Source: Streptomyces mirabilis (GTDB lineage: Bacteria; Actinomycetota; Actinomycetes; Streptomycetales; Streptomycetaceae). Taken from it: 64,000 bases of DNA. Shown in pieces: positions 44,572-54,500 of the stretch; the stretch's first letter is position 1, and each line of letters starts with the position of its first letter. The notes under the pieces were generated by a model. It searched no databases. It saw only the letters and a list, made by a program, of their open reading frames with translations, and was not told the DNA's origin. The stretch is from assembly GCF_039503195.1 (NCBI RefSeq), contig NZ_JBCJKP010000001.1, positions 2,542,001-2,606,000 on the forward strand, read 5' to 3'. A program made the position numbers and the translations under genes.

Positions 44572-44590
44572 AAACTAGCGGTGTTAGTTT
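44572..44590. promoter_or_regulatory. Candidate TetR operator before the aldehyde dehydrogenase gene
   Basis: AAACTAGCGGTGTTAGTTT, a near-palindrome matching the operator at 39245 read on the other strand (AAACTAGCAGTGCTAATTT) at 16 of 19 bases. It lies 56 bases before the ATG. Confidence 0.6.
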
Positions 44591-44630
44591 TCAGGCGCCA
44601 GACGTCTTCCCGCGACTCACCCTGCTCACC

Positions 44631-45974
44631 TCACTCGTCCAGGTCCGGCAGCCGCGCCGGAGCGGGGCTGATGCGTTCGCCGTGCTGGTCGAAGACGAAC
44701 AGATGGGCGAGGTCGACGAGGAGGGGCACCTGCATGCCGTGACGGAGGTCGAAGTCGGGGGTGGTGCGGACCACCAGGTCGCCGGGGAGCCGGCCCTCCG
44801 GAGGTATCTCGTCGTCGCGGGCGGGACCCATGCCGGCGGGCTCGTCGAGGTCGACCACCGGGCCGGCCCGCAGACCGGCCCGGCGGTCCCGGAGACGGTC
44901 GAGGAGCGAGCCCTCACGACGGCGGCGCCCGACCGGGCGGACCGGGCGCGGCGCCTCCAGATCCGGGACGAACGCGGGCCGCGAGCCGGTGTTGAAGTGG
45001 ACGAGCACCTCGTGCCCCTGGAACTCCACATGCTCGACGAGACCGCTGATCGCCACCTCGCCGGGCCGGGCCTCCGACGGCTTGGCCAGGCGGACGGCCT
45101 CGGAACGCAGCCCGACGATGACCTCGCGGCCCTGCTGCACCCGCAGCAACCGCTGGTCCACCGACCAGGGCTCGCGCAGCGGCAGATACTGCTTGCCGAG
45201 GCTGATCGTCATCGCCCCGTCGAGCGGCGCCCGGACCAGGCCGCGCAGCAGATTGATGCGGGGGGTGCCGATGAAGGCGGCGACGAAGACGTTCGCCGGC
45301 AGTGCGTAGACCGTGCGGGGTGTGCCCACTTGCTGGAGGACGCCGCCACGCAGGATGGCGACCCGGTCGCCGAGCGACAGCGCCTCGGCCTGGTCGTGGG
45401 TGACGTACACCGTGGTGACGCCCAACCCCCTGGTGAGCGAGGCGATCTCGGCACGCAGATGGTTGCGGAGTTTGGCGTCGAGGTTGGAGAGCGGCTCGTC
45501 CATCAGGAAGGCGGAAGGGTGGCGCGCGATCGCTCGGCCCATCGCCACGCGCTGGCGCTCGCCGCCCGACAACTGGTGGGGAAAACGGTCGAGGAGGTCC
45601 TCGATGCCGAGCATCCGGGCGGTGGCGTCGACACGCGGACGCGGGTCCTCGCCGGGGGTCTCGATGCGCAACGGGAAACCGATGTTGTCGCGGCCCGTCA
45701 TGCTCGGGTAGAGGGCGAAGTTCTGGAAGACCATCGCCATGTCCCGCTCGGACGGCGGCAGATCGCCCGCGTCCTCACCGTCGAGACGCACCTCGCCCTC
45801 AGTGGCGTTCTCCAGGCCGGCGATCATCCTGAGCACGGTCGACTTGCCGCAGCCGGAGGGACCGAGCAGGACGAGGAACTCGCCCGGCCGGATGTCCAGC
45901 GACAGCCGCTCCACCACGCGGACCCCGCGCGTATACGACTTGCTGACCTGGTGCAGGGAGATGGCGCGTGTCAT
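44631..45974 (-). CDS. Orphan MalK/UgpC-type ABC ATPase
   Basis: The 447-residue ATPase has Walker A GPSGCGKST, LSGGERQR signature, Walker B FLMDEPLSNL, the H-loop YVTHDQ and a C-terminal TOBE region with the MalK-like fold. It is longer than MalK/MsiK, with a Pro/Arg-rich insertion near residue 340 and a charged tail. Usual partners are sugar or glycerol-phosphate permeases; none is nearby, so it may serve several ABC systems as MsiK does. Start ATG 45974, with no clear ribosome site. Confidence 0.87.
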   Translation of the reverse strand: MTRAISLHQVSKSYTRGVRVVERLSLDIRPGEFLVLLGPSGCGKSTVLRMIAGLENATEGEVRLDGEDAGDLPPSERDMAMVFQNFALYPSMTGRDNIGFPLRIETPGEDPRPRVDATARMLGIEDLLDRFPHQLSGGERQRVAMGRAIARHPSAFLMDEPLSNLDAKLRNHLRAEIASLTRGLGVTTVYVTHDQAEALSLGDRVAILRGGVLQQVGTPRTVYALPANVFVAAFIGTPRINLLRGLVRAPLDGAMTISLGKQYLPLREPWSVDQRLLRVQQGREVIVGLRSEAVRLAKPSEARPGEVAISGLVEHVEFQGHEVLVHFNTGSRPAFVPDLEAPRPVRPVGRRRREGSLLDRLRDRRAGLRAGPVVDLDEPAGMGPARDDEIPPEGRLPGDLVVRTTPDFDLRHGMQVPLLVDLAHLFVFDQHGERISPAPARLPDLDE

Positions 45975-46209
45975 GAAGGGTGCCCCCGGGGGCTCAAAGG
46001 GCGCTGTCGCTCCGCGGTCGAGACGCCCCGAGCGGGCCGCAAGGGACGTATGAGTCACGGAAGTTAACGGACCGCGACCACCCGGGGGAAGACACCCGGC
46101 GGGATCCGGCGTGTCGCTTCCCGCCCCTGTTCGGGCGCGGCGGAAACGGACGATCGCCCACCGGCCCGACAGACACTTCGCCACACCCTCGTCGGGCCGG
46201 TCGCGGAGG

Positions 46210-47439
46210 TCAGATGTCGCTCTTGCGCCGCAGGCGCACTCCGGGCCGTACGGGCTCGGCACGGCCCGCGGGCGCCTTCCTCGGCGAGCGCAGCGCGACG
46301 CCCGAGGACAGCACCAACAGCGCGCCCAACATCACGAACGGCGCGGCCACACCGGCGGCCCCGGCGACCAGCCCTGCCGCGGCCGGGGCGGCCACCTGCC
46401 CCAGACGGTTGCCGGTCAGCCGCAGGGCCAGGGCCGTGGAGCGGGCCTCGTCCGGGGCGGCCTGCACGACCGTCGTCATGGACAGCGGCTGGCCGACGCC
46501 CAGACAGAAGCCGAGGACCAGCAGCATCGCGGCCAGCGCCCACACCGGCACGGGCAGCGCCAGACCCGCGCACAGCACACCGGCCACCAGACAGGTCGCG
46601 GTGAGCAGCGCCGCCCGGCCCAGCAGTCGCAGCATCGGCGTCATGACCAGTCGACAGGCGATGGTCGCCGCCGCGCGCAGACTGAGCAGCAGACCGATCA
46701 CGGACGGCGCGATGCCCCGGTGCTCGCCGACCACGGGCAGATACGCGGTCAGGATGTCCGTCGCGGACAGCACGGAGAGGCTGATGAGGATTCCGGCGGG
46801 TACGCCCCGGGCGCGCAGAATGCGGTGCACGGGCACACGGTCGCCCTGAGCCGTACGGGACTCGGCGGGCGTACGGTGCTCGATGCGCCACAGCGAGGTG
46901 AACGACACCGCGGCGAGCGCGCCCGCCACGAGCAGGGCCTGCGCGCTGCTGCCCGCCCTGTCCGGGCCCCCGATCAGAAGGCCCGCGACGATCGGCCCGA
47001 CCAGTTGGCCCAGGGACGCGCCGATGGTGAAATGGCCGAAGTTGCGGTCCTGTTCCCGCGGCGCGGACTGCCGGGCCACGATCGACTGGGCGCCGATGAC
47101 GAAGCAGAGGTGACCCAGGCCCATCACCCCGCTCCAGGCAGCCATCGCCACCAGCGAGTCCGCCGTACCGCTGAGCGCGCAACCGCCGGCGATGAGGACG
47201 ACCCCGACGGGCAGCAGCGGGGCACAACGTCCGTGGTCGGTACGGCGGCCCAGCGGTACGGCGGCGAAGAGGGGCAACAGGGCGTACACACCGGCGATCA
47301 CACCGATGGCGCGTTCGTCGGCGCCCAGGGCGAGGGCCCGGTAGGAGACGGCGGGCCGGGCCATCGACACCGCCCCCTGCGCGAAGCCGAAGGCGATGAC
47401 GAGGCGCAGCAGCCAGCCGCGGTTCCGACCGGGCCCCAC
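46210..47439 (-). CDS. MFS transporter
   Basis: The 409-residue protein has twelve hydrophobic segments and the MFS loop motif GRRTDHGRCAP between TM2 and TM3, plus RNFGHFTIGASLGQLVGP resembling efflux MFS proteins. The C-terminal tail is basic. GTG 47439 has GGAGGGG seven bases upstream. A degenerate repeat region lies in its presumed leader. Substrate not predictable; probably drug or metabolite efflux. Confidence 0.87.
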   Translation of the reverse strand: MGPGRNRGWLLRLVIAFGFAQGAVSMARPAVSYRALALGADERAIGVIAGVYALLPLFAAVPLGRRTDHGRCAPLLPVGVVLIAGGCALSGTADSLVAMAAWSGVMGLGHLCFVIGAQSIVARQSAPREQDRNFGHFTIGASLGQLVGPIVAGLLIGGPDRAGSSAQALLVAGALAAVSFTSLWRIEHRTPAESRTAQGDRVPVHRILRARGVPAGILISLSVLSATDILTAYLPVVGEHRGIAPSVIGLLLSLRAAATIACRLVMTPMLRLLGRAALLTATCLVAGVLCAGLALPVPVWALAAMLLVLGFCLGVGQPLSMTTVVQAAPDEARSTALALRLTGNRLGQVAAPAAAGLVAGAAGVAAPFVMLGALLVLSSGVALRSPRKAPAGRAEPVRPGVRLRRKSDI

Positions 47440-47457
47440 GGGGACACCCCTCCATCC

Positions 47458-47580
47458 GATGACGGATTACAGATGACGGATTTCAGAGAACAGGTGGCAG
47501 ATGACGGGTATCGACTGGCTGATATCGACTGACAGATAACAGGTGACGGATTTCGCATGACAGATGACAGATGACAGAAA
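47458..47580. repeat. Degenerate CAGATGACGGATTT-type repeats
   Basis: Imperfect direct repeats of GATGACGGATT/GACAGATGACAG (at about 47458, 47471, 47500, 47540 and in a GACAGAT triplet around 47560) fill the gap between the MFS start and CitMHS stop. The stretch is clearly more A/T-rich than its surroundings. Confidence 0.6.
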
Positions 47581-47601
47581 CTGTCAGCCGACACCCACCC
47601 G

Positions 47602-49044
47602 TCAGATGATGCCGAACACAATCCCCGCCCCCAACACCACCAGCGAAGTCAGCGCCGCCCACTTCACCACGAACCTCGTGTGGTCGCCGAATTCGACCTT
47701 CGCCATGCCGACGAGGACGTATACGGCGGGCACCAGCGGGCTGGACATGTGCAGCGGCTGGCCGACGAGCGAGGCGCGGGCGATCTCCAGGGACGAGACT
47801 CCGTGTGCCTGGCCCGCTTCGGCGAGGACCGGGAGGACACCGAAGTAGAAGCCGTCGTTCGACATGAAGTAGGTGAGCGGGATGCTGAGGACACCGGTGA
47901 CGAGGGCCATGTGCGGGCCCATCCCGTCGGGGATGTTGGAGACCAGCCACTTGGACATGTGGTCGACCATGCCGGTGCCCTGGAGGACGCCGGTGAAGAC
48001 GGCGGCGGCGAAGACCATGCCGGAGACGTTGAGGACGTTCTCGGCGTGGGCGCCGAGGCGGGCCTTCTGGTCGGGCATGTGGGGGAAGTTGACGGTGAGC
48101 GCGAGTGCGGCGCCGAGCAGGAAGAGGACCGGGATCGGCAGCCACTCCATGATCATGGCGGTGAGCAGCGTGACCGTGAGGAGCGCGTTGAACCAGTAGA
48201 GCTTGGGGCGCAGAGTGGCGCGGTGGGGGTCGAGACCCTGGAAGTCGTCGTCCGCTTCGGGCAGATCGGCGTCAGCGCCGGAAGCGGTGCCGGAGCCGGA
48301 GCCCGAACCACCCGTGCGCGCCGCCCTCTTCGCCCCGCCGACGGCGTCGGCGCCGTCGCCGGAGGCGCCCGCACCCGCGCCGACGAGCACCGTCTCGGTC
48401 TCCGGCTCCAGGACCTCGTCCAGCGTCAGCACGCCGAGCCGCTTGCGCTCGCGGCGCCCGAGAACGTACGAGAGGGCGAGGACGCCGAGCAGGCCGACGG
48501 CGAGGGCCGGGATCATCGGGACGAAGATGTCGCTGGCGTCGAGCTTCAGCGCGGTCGCGGCGCGGGCCGTGGGGCCGCCCCAGGGGAGCGTGTTCATGAC
48601 GCCGTTGGCCATGGCGGCGACGCCGGTCATCACGACCAGGCTCATCTTGAGGCGCTTGTACAGCGGGTACATCGCCGAGACCGTGATCATGAAGGTGGTC
48701 GAGCCGTCGCCGTCGAGGGAGACGATCGCGGCGAGGAGCGCCGTGCCGACCACGATCCGCAGCGGGTCGGCCTTGCAGAACTTGAGGATCCCCCGGACGA
48801 TCGGGTCGAAGAGACCGACGTCGATCATCACACCGAAGTAGACGATCGCGAACATCAGCATCGCCGCGGTGGGGGCGAGGCTGGTGACGCCGTCGATGAC
48901 GTAGTCACCGAGCTTGGCGCCCTTTCCGACGAAGACACAGAAGAGTGCCGGGATCAGCACGAGCGCCGCGATCGGCGACATCTTCTTCAGCATGATCAGG
49001 ACCAGGAAGGTCGCGATCATGGTGAAGCCGAGGATGGTCAGCAT
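47602..49044 (-). CDS. CitMHS-family citrate/organic-acid:metal transporter
   Basis: The 480-residue protein has the CitMHS layout: an N-terminal half with MLKKMSPIAALVLIPAL, DGDGSTTFMI and GPTARAA, a long central loop, and a second half with SIPLTYFMSNDGFYFG and GQPLHMSSPLVPAVYVLVG. CitM-type carriers take up citrate complexed with Mg2+ or other divalent ions. The central cytoplasmic loop (about 210-270) is unusually Gly/Ser/Ala-rich. Start ATG 49044. An inverted repeat in its leader may be regulatory. Confidence 0.9.
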   Translation of the reverse strand: MLTILGFTMIATFLVLIMLKKMSPIAALVLIPALFCVFVGKGAKLGDYVIDGVTSLAPTAAMLMFAIVYFGVMIDVGLFDPIVRGILKFCKADPLRIVVGTALLAAIVSLDGDGSTTFMITVSAMYPLYKRLKMSLVVMTGVAAMANGVMNTLPWGGPTARAATALKLDASDIFVPMIPALAVGLLGVLALSYVLGRRERKRLGVLTLDEVLEPETETVLVGAGAGASGDGADAVGGAKRAARTGGSGSGSGTASGADADLPEADDDFQGLDPHRATLRPKLYWFNALLTVTLLTAMIMEWLPIPVLFLLGAALALTVNFPHMPDQKARLGAHAENVLNVSGMVFAAAVFTGVLQGTGMVDHMSKWLVSNIPDGMGPHMALVTGVLSIPLTYFMSNDGFYFGVLPVLAEAGQAHGVSSLEIARASLVGQPLHMSSPLVPAVYVLVGMAKVEFGDHTRFVVKWAALTSLVVLGAGIVFGII

Positions 49045-49054
49045 GAGTTGGATT

Positions 49055-49109
49055 ACCTAACGTTCGCCCTTGAACTCCCACCAGGGACGGCGGTGCGATG
49101 ACGTTAGGT
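49055..49109. promoter_or_regulatory. Spaced 9-bp inverted repeat in CitMHS leader
   Basis: ACCTAACGT and ACGTTAGGT are exact complements 37 bases apart, the proximal arm 11 bases from the CitMHS start. It could be a paired operator or a long-range mRNA stem sequestering the start. Confidence 0.45.
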
Positions 49110-49198
49110 CGCGCAAGATTGCGTTAACAAGATGTTGACACGCGAGCAATAAGCGCAAAACTCCAGGTCACAGGCTTGTCTCGGGGAGCGGAGGCCCG

Positions 49199-51457
49199 CT
49201 ACGGGCACGCTGCGAGCTCCACCGGCACCCCGTTGAGCACCGCCGTACCCGACAGCGGGTCGAGGAGCGAGCCGTCGAGGAGCTGGTTGACGTTGACGCC
49301 CGGATCGAGGGCCGCATGGCTCATCCGGGTGCCGGGGCGGTCGTGTCCCCAGCCGTGCGGCAGGCTCACCACCCCACGTCGTACGGTGTCCGTGACCTCG
49401 GCCGGGGCGACCACTTCTCCCCCGGCGCCCTTGACGCGCACGGCCGTCCCGTCGGCGAGGCCGAGGCGTGCCGCGTCCTCGGGGTGGATGTGCAGGGTGC
49501 AGCGGTTGGTGCCGCCGGTGAGGGCGGGGACGTTGTGCATCCAGCTGTTGTTGGAGCGCAGATGGCGGCGGCCGACGAGGACGATCGCGGCCGGACGCTC
49601 GCGCAGGGCGGCGCGCAGCCGGGGAAGATCGTCGACGATCGGCGCCGGCAGCAGCTCGATCTTTCCGCTGCGCGTCTTCAGCGGCTGCGGCAGACGGGGG
49701 CGCAGCGGTCCGAGGTCGATGCCGTGCGGGTGGGCGAGCAGTTTCTCCAGGCTCAGGCCGTCGGGCCGGGCGCCGAAGCCCTCGCCGTAGGGGCCGAGGC
49801 GCAGCATCATGTCGAGCCGGCGTTCGGGTCCGCTCTCGCCGGTGAGCCGCGTGGCGAGTTCTTTCGGGTCGCGTTCGTGGACGGGTCCGTGCGGGTCCTG
49901 GACGGCCTTGCCGAGGGTGGAGTCGATGACCATGGCGTCCACGGCGGACGGGTCGGCGCCGTGCATGCCGGTGGCGGCGAGCACCAGCCGGGCGAGGATC
50001 TCGGTCTCGGCCATGCGGCCCGGTTCGAGAGGGACGGCGGGGCGGTTGTAGCGGACCTGGTTGCGTACGGCGAGGGTGTTGAAGGCGAAGTCGTGGTGGG
50101 CGCTCTGGGAGGGCGGGGGCGGCGGCAGCACGACGTCGGCGTGGCGTGCGGTCTCGTTCAGGTACGGGTCGACGCTGACCATGAAGTCGAGGGAGTCGAG
50201 GGCCTTGTCGAGGCGGTTGCCGTCGGGTGCCGACAGTACGGGGTTGGCGCCGATGGCGATGAGGGCGCGGACGGGGCTGCCCTCGTGTGTGGCGGTGTCG
50301 ATCTCCTCGGCGAGTGCGGCGAGCGGGAGTTCGCCCTTGGCCTCGGGGTGGCGGCTCACCCGGCTGTGCCAGCGGCCGAGCGCGAAGCCGCGGCCGGGTC
50401 CGGCGGGGCGGGGGGTCTTGTCGGTGGCGGCTTGCGGGAAGAGGGCGCCGCCGGGACGGTCGAGGTTGCCGGTGAGGATGTTGAGGACGTCGACGAGCCA
50501 GCTGGCGAGGGTGCCGTGCGGGACGGTGCAACTGCCGATGCGGCCGTAGACGGCGGCGGTGGGGGCGGCGGCGAGTTCGCGGGCGAGTTCGCGGATGGTG
50601 TCGGCGTCCACGTCGCAGGCCTCGCTCGCGGCCTCGGGGGTGAAGTCCCGTACGGCGGTGGCGAGTTCTTCGACGTCGTGGACGTGCGGGGCGAGGTCGC
50701 GCAGGTCGACGAGTTTCTCCTCGAAGAGGACGTACGTCATCGCGGCGAGCAGCAGGGCGTCGGTGCCGGGGCGGATGGTCACGTGGCGGTCGGCGAGTTT
50801 GGCGGTACGGGTGGTGCGCGGGTCGATGACCGTCAGGGTGCCGCCGCGGGCGCGCAGTGCCTTGAGCTTGCCGGGGAAGTCGGGGGCGGTGCACAGACTT
50901 CCGTTGGATTCCAGGGGGTTGGCGCCGATGAGGAGGAGGTGGTCGGTGTGGTCGAGGTCCGGGACCGGGATCGCGTTGGCGTCGCCGTAGAGCAGGCCGC
51001 TGGAGACGTGTTTGGGCATCTGGTCGAGCGTGGAGGCGGTGAAGACGCTGTGGGTGCGCAGCGCGCTGAGCAGGACGGGCGGGTAGAGGGCGCCGGCCAT
51101 GGTGTGCACGTTCGGGTTGCCGAGGACGATGCCGAGGGCGTGCGGGCCGTACTGCTCGACGATCGGGCCGAGGCCCGCCGCGATCGCGTCGAAGGCCTCT
51201 TGCCAGGTGGCCTCGCGCAGTTCGCCGTCCGTGCGGACGAGGGGGGTGCGCAGCCGGTCGGGGTCGCCGTCGGCGGCGCCGAAGGAAGCGCCCTTGGGGC
51301 AGATGAACCCTTTGCTGAAGACGTCGTCGCGGTCGCCGCGGGCGCCGGTGACGCGGGTGCCCTCTATGGTGAGGGTCAACCCGCAGGTGGCCTCGCAGAG
51401 GGGGCAGACGCGCAGGGCGGTGCGGGAGTCGGGGGTGGCGCCGGAGGTGCGGGACAC
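49199..51457 (-). CDS. Molybdopterin oxidoreductase with N-terminal [4Fe-4S] (formate-dehydrogenase/nitrate-reductase superfamily)
   Basis: The 752-residue protein has the cluster motif CPLCEATCGL ... GFICPKG, then the MGD-binding domains, including IGANPLESNGS, the VIDPRTTRTAKLADRH loop and GALFPQAATD, and a C-terminal molybdopterin dinucleotide-binding domain with RRHLRSNNSWMHN. The substrate is unknown. It has no Tat signal, so it is cytosolic. GTG 51457 is chosen because GGGAGGA precedes it. It is downstream of the caspase-like gene in the same direction after 140 bases, probably a separate unit. Confidence 0.88.
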   Translation of the reverse strand: MSRTSGATPDSRTALRVCPLCEATCGLTLTIEGTRVTGARGDRDDVFSKGFICPKGASFGAADGDPDRLRTPLVRTDGELREATWQEAFDAIAAGLGPIVEQYGPHALGIVLGNPNVHTMAGALYPPVLLSALRTHSVFTASTLDQMPKHVSSGLLYGDANAIPVPDLDHTDHLLLIGANPLESNGSLCTAPDFPGKLKALRARGGTLTVIDPRTTRTAKLADRHVTIRPGTDALLLAAMTYVLFEEKLVDLRDLAPHVHDVEELATAVRDFTPEAASEACDVDADTIRELARELAAAPTAAVYGRIGSCTVPHGTLASWLVDVLNILTGNLDRPGGALFPQAATDKTPRPAGPGRGFALGRWHSRVSRHPEAKGELPLAALAEEIDTATHEGSPVRALIAIGANPVLSAPDGNRLDKALDSLDFMVSVDPYLNETARHADVVLPPPPPSQSAHHDFAFNTLAVRNQVRYNRPAVPLEPGRMAETEILARLVLAATGMHGADPSAVDAMVIDSTLGKAVQDPHGPVHERDPKELATRLTGESGPERRLDMMLRLGPYGEGFGARPDGLSLEKLLAHPHGIDLGPLRPRLPQPLKTRSGKIELLPAPIVDDLPRLRAALRERPAAIVLVGRRHLRSNNSWMHNVPALTGGTNRCTLHIHPEDAARLGLADGTAVRVKGAGGEVVAPAEVTDTVRRGVVSLPHGWGHDRPGTRMSHAALDPGVNVNQLLDGSLLDPLSGTAVLNGVPVELAACP

Positions 51458-51507
51458 GGGTCCTCCCGGAGGACGGTGGCGACGGTGGCACACGGACTGG
51501 GGATGAG

Positions 51508-51527
51508 CATACCGACCGGTACGGATG
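51508..51527. promoter_or_regulatory. Possible TetR-type operator before the molybdoenzyme
   Basis: CATACCGACCGGTACGGATG, a partial palindrome centred on ACCGGT and similar to ATACCGACTGGT at 22236. No TetR gene is adjacent. Confidence 0.35.
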
Positions 51528-51597
51528 GGCGGGAGGGCTCTGGAGGATCACGTCGGAGAATCGCGAGGGCCGGGCCCGTGGACCGTCTCCGGGACGG

Positions 51598-54500
51598 TCA
51601 GTCGAGAACGACCAGTCCGTTGCGGGTCGCGACGACCAGCGTGCCGTCGGGGCCCGCCGCGAGGTCGGTCACGGCGGAGGGAATGTCGATGAGCTGCGGC
51701 TCGTCGGCGTCCAGGCCGAACACGGCCAGCTCACCGGCCTGCTCCCCCGCCACCGCGTACGCGCGTCGTCCGGGGAGCACCGTCGCATGGTGTATGCCGA
51801 AGGGCACCGGATGGATGGTCAGCTGTTCCGCACGGCCGAGGTCGCCCGGGTCCACCGCGTACACCCGCACCAGGCTCCGCCCCACCACCAGGAGGCTCGC
51901 ACCGTGGGCGTCGTTCATCGCGAGCACGTTCCTGGCGCGCGAGCCGAGGACGTCTCCTTGGAAGACACCGCCGTCGTCGAGGTCTTCGAGCCGCAGGGCG
52001 GTGAAGCGCGGATCCGGGCGCCGTCTGGTGAGCAGGGACCAGGAGAGACTGAGCAGCGCGCTCCGCGTCATCCACGGCTCGGTCCTGGTCTCGAGTCTCC
52101 TCGTGAAGTCCGACCACGACACCGCGACCCGGCGCTCCCCGAGTCGTATCTCCCAGGTCCCGGGTGTCCTGCGGTGGTCGAGCTCCGACACCCCGAGCCA
52201 TCTTCGTGCCGGGTCGGCGAAGTCCCAGCTCTCCACGATGCCGCGCGCGCTGTGGGTCCGCAGTACCGGGCCGGGCGCGTACTCGGTCGCCAGCGCCCCC
52301 ACCGCGCTCCCGCAGATCGACCGCAGACGGCCACGGGCGGTTCCGTCGGCCCCGTCGCGGATGAGCAACTCGCCGTCCGGTCCGCCCGCGACCACCTCGT
52401 TCACGTCTCCGTGGGAGACGACGGTGACCGCCAGCACCGGCCGCACCGCCTCCAGGGACCGAGCGGTGTGCCAGCCGTCCTCGGTGTGCCGGAGCAGGAA
52501 GACATCGCCGGTGTCGTCTCCGCACAGGACACCTCCGTCGGCCCCGGCAAGAGCGGACACGGGTTTGGGCAGCACGCTCGTGCCGGCCGGCCCCGTGCGC
52601 ACCAACCGCCGGTCGTCGCCCGCGCTGACCAGCAGAGGGTGGTCGGGGCCCGGCACATGGGACAGGGCCGTCACACGTGACGTGTGTGCGGTACGCGCCG
52701 GTCCGAGCGGCCGGCACTCGGGCAGGGACCATTCGCGTACCGTGCCGTCGTCGGCGCCCACTCCGAGCCGCCCGGAGCCGTCGGGGGCGAGCGCCAGCGC
52801 CGTCGTCCAGCGCTCGCGGTCCGGTTGTGGCCCTCGGGCGTACCAACGCTCTGCGGTGACGTCCCAGCACGAGATGCGTCCCGTGTCGGTCCCCACGACG
52901 ACGACGTCGCGACCGCGCACCCGGCCGGTGCAAAGGGCCGTGACGATCTCGGGGACGGTGAACTCCTGCTCGGCCACCGCGAGTCCGTCCCGCAGCACGA
53001 GGACGCGCACGCGCCCCCCGTACTCCCCCGTCACCACAAGATCGCGGCCGGTCGACGTACGCCCGGTCGCCGCCGCTCCGTACAGGGGCAGTTCCCACGG
53101 GTAGGGGTGTGGAACGGTGCGGTGCCAGAGCTCGTGGGGGGTGCCGTCGGCGGACCAGCAGCGGATCATGTGGTCCTGGCCGACGCTGACGACCGCGGGA
53201 ACCCCTCCGGGGCCGCGGATCGCCCCGAGCGCGAGAACACGGTCGTCGTGGGCCTCTGTACGGGTGGCGTTGGCGGCGTGCTCGGTGGGCCAGCAGTGGA
53301 TGACGCCGTCCGAGCCACCCACCCACACCGTGCCGTCCACCATGCGGACGGCGGTGGCCTCGTGGCGTACGGTGCGGCCGCCGATCCGCTCTCCGGTCTC
53401 CAGGTCGTACGCCTGGACACCGCGCCCCGGTGTCTGGACCACGACGCTCGGGGTACGCCGCAGGTCGAGTGCCGTCAGCACAGTCCCCTCGCCCGTGCCG
53501 ACGCGCAGGGGGCGCCCTACGGGGCGGCCGCTGTCCACGTCGATCCGGTGCAGCGAAGCGTCCGCGGTGACCACCGCGGCCAGCCACTGGCTGCCCGCCC
53601 AGTGCACGGCGAGGGAGTTCACGTTGGCCGAGCCGTGAAGCAGCGTTCTGACGGGTTCGCCAGTGATCAGCGAACTCAGCCGGACCGAGCCGTCGCGGGC
53701 CGCCGTGACCACCTGTGGGCCGTCGGCGTGCGAACGGATCACCTCCACGGAGGTGACGGGTCCCTCGTGGCCGGTCACGATACGACGCAGCCCGTGCCGC
53801 CCCACGGTGTACACCGTGACGCTCCCGTCCGCGTGCCCCAGGAGCAGTTCGCCCGGTGCCGCCCCGGAAGGAGCCGCGCAGCAGGTGACGGGCGGCAGCG
53901 TGACCTGGGTACCGCGCGGCCGCTCCATACGTGTGCCCCGTTCGGGCAGTGCGGGTCCGAGCGTGGCCGAGATGACGGCCCCCGACTGCTCCCGCAGCCG
54001 CTCGTACAGCGCCACGTCGGCGGGATGGACCTGACGCCACTGTCTGCGCGGCTCCGGCAGACCACTGCCCCGGAGCAAGTCGTGCACGACGACCTGGCCG
54101 CCACGAAAGCGGAGCGCGGCATAGCGGACGCCGGAGTCCGTCGGCGTGTCGGCCGCCGCCTGGACAACCGTCACCTGCTCGGCGGGAACAAGACCGCGCG
54201 CCTCTCCTTCCGGGTCCAGCACCGGATGGGCGGGCAGCCGCCAGGTCTCCGGCGTGCCCCGGCCCGACCTCAGCTCCCACAGGTGCAGAAGCCGCGCCTC
54301 GGGCACGGCCGCGTTCCCGAGCACCCGCTTGGTCACGCTGCGCACATCGCCGAAGTCGGTGGACAGTACGGCCGCGTACGAGCCCAGCGCGGGCAGCGCC
54401 GTCAGCGTCTCCTCCCACAGCCCGAACGGAAGCCGGGCGGTCCAGACGAGATCGCCCTTGAGCAGATCCCACTGCCGCAGCGGGGTGGGGCCCTCGACGA

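Noticed and set aside
49316..53104. Plus-strand open frame (1262 aa) opposite the molybdoenzyme and caspase-like genes
   Set aside because: It spans two real genes and their gap on the other strand and has no motif; antisense shadow.
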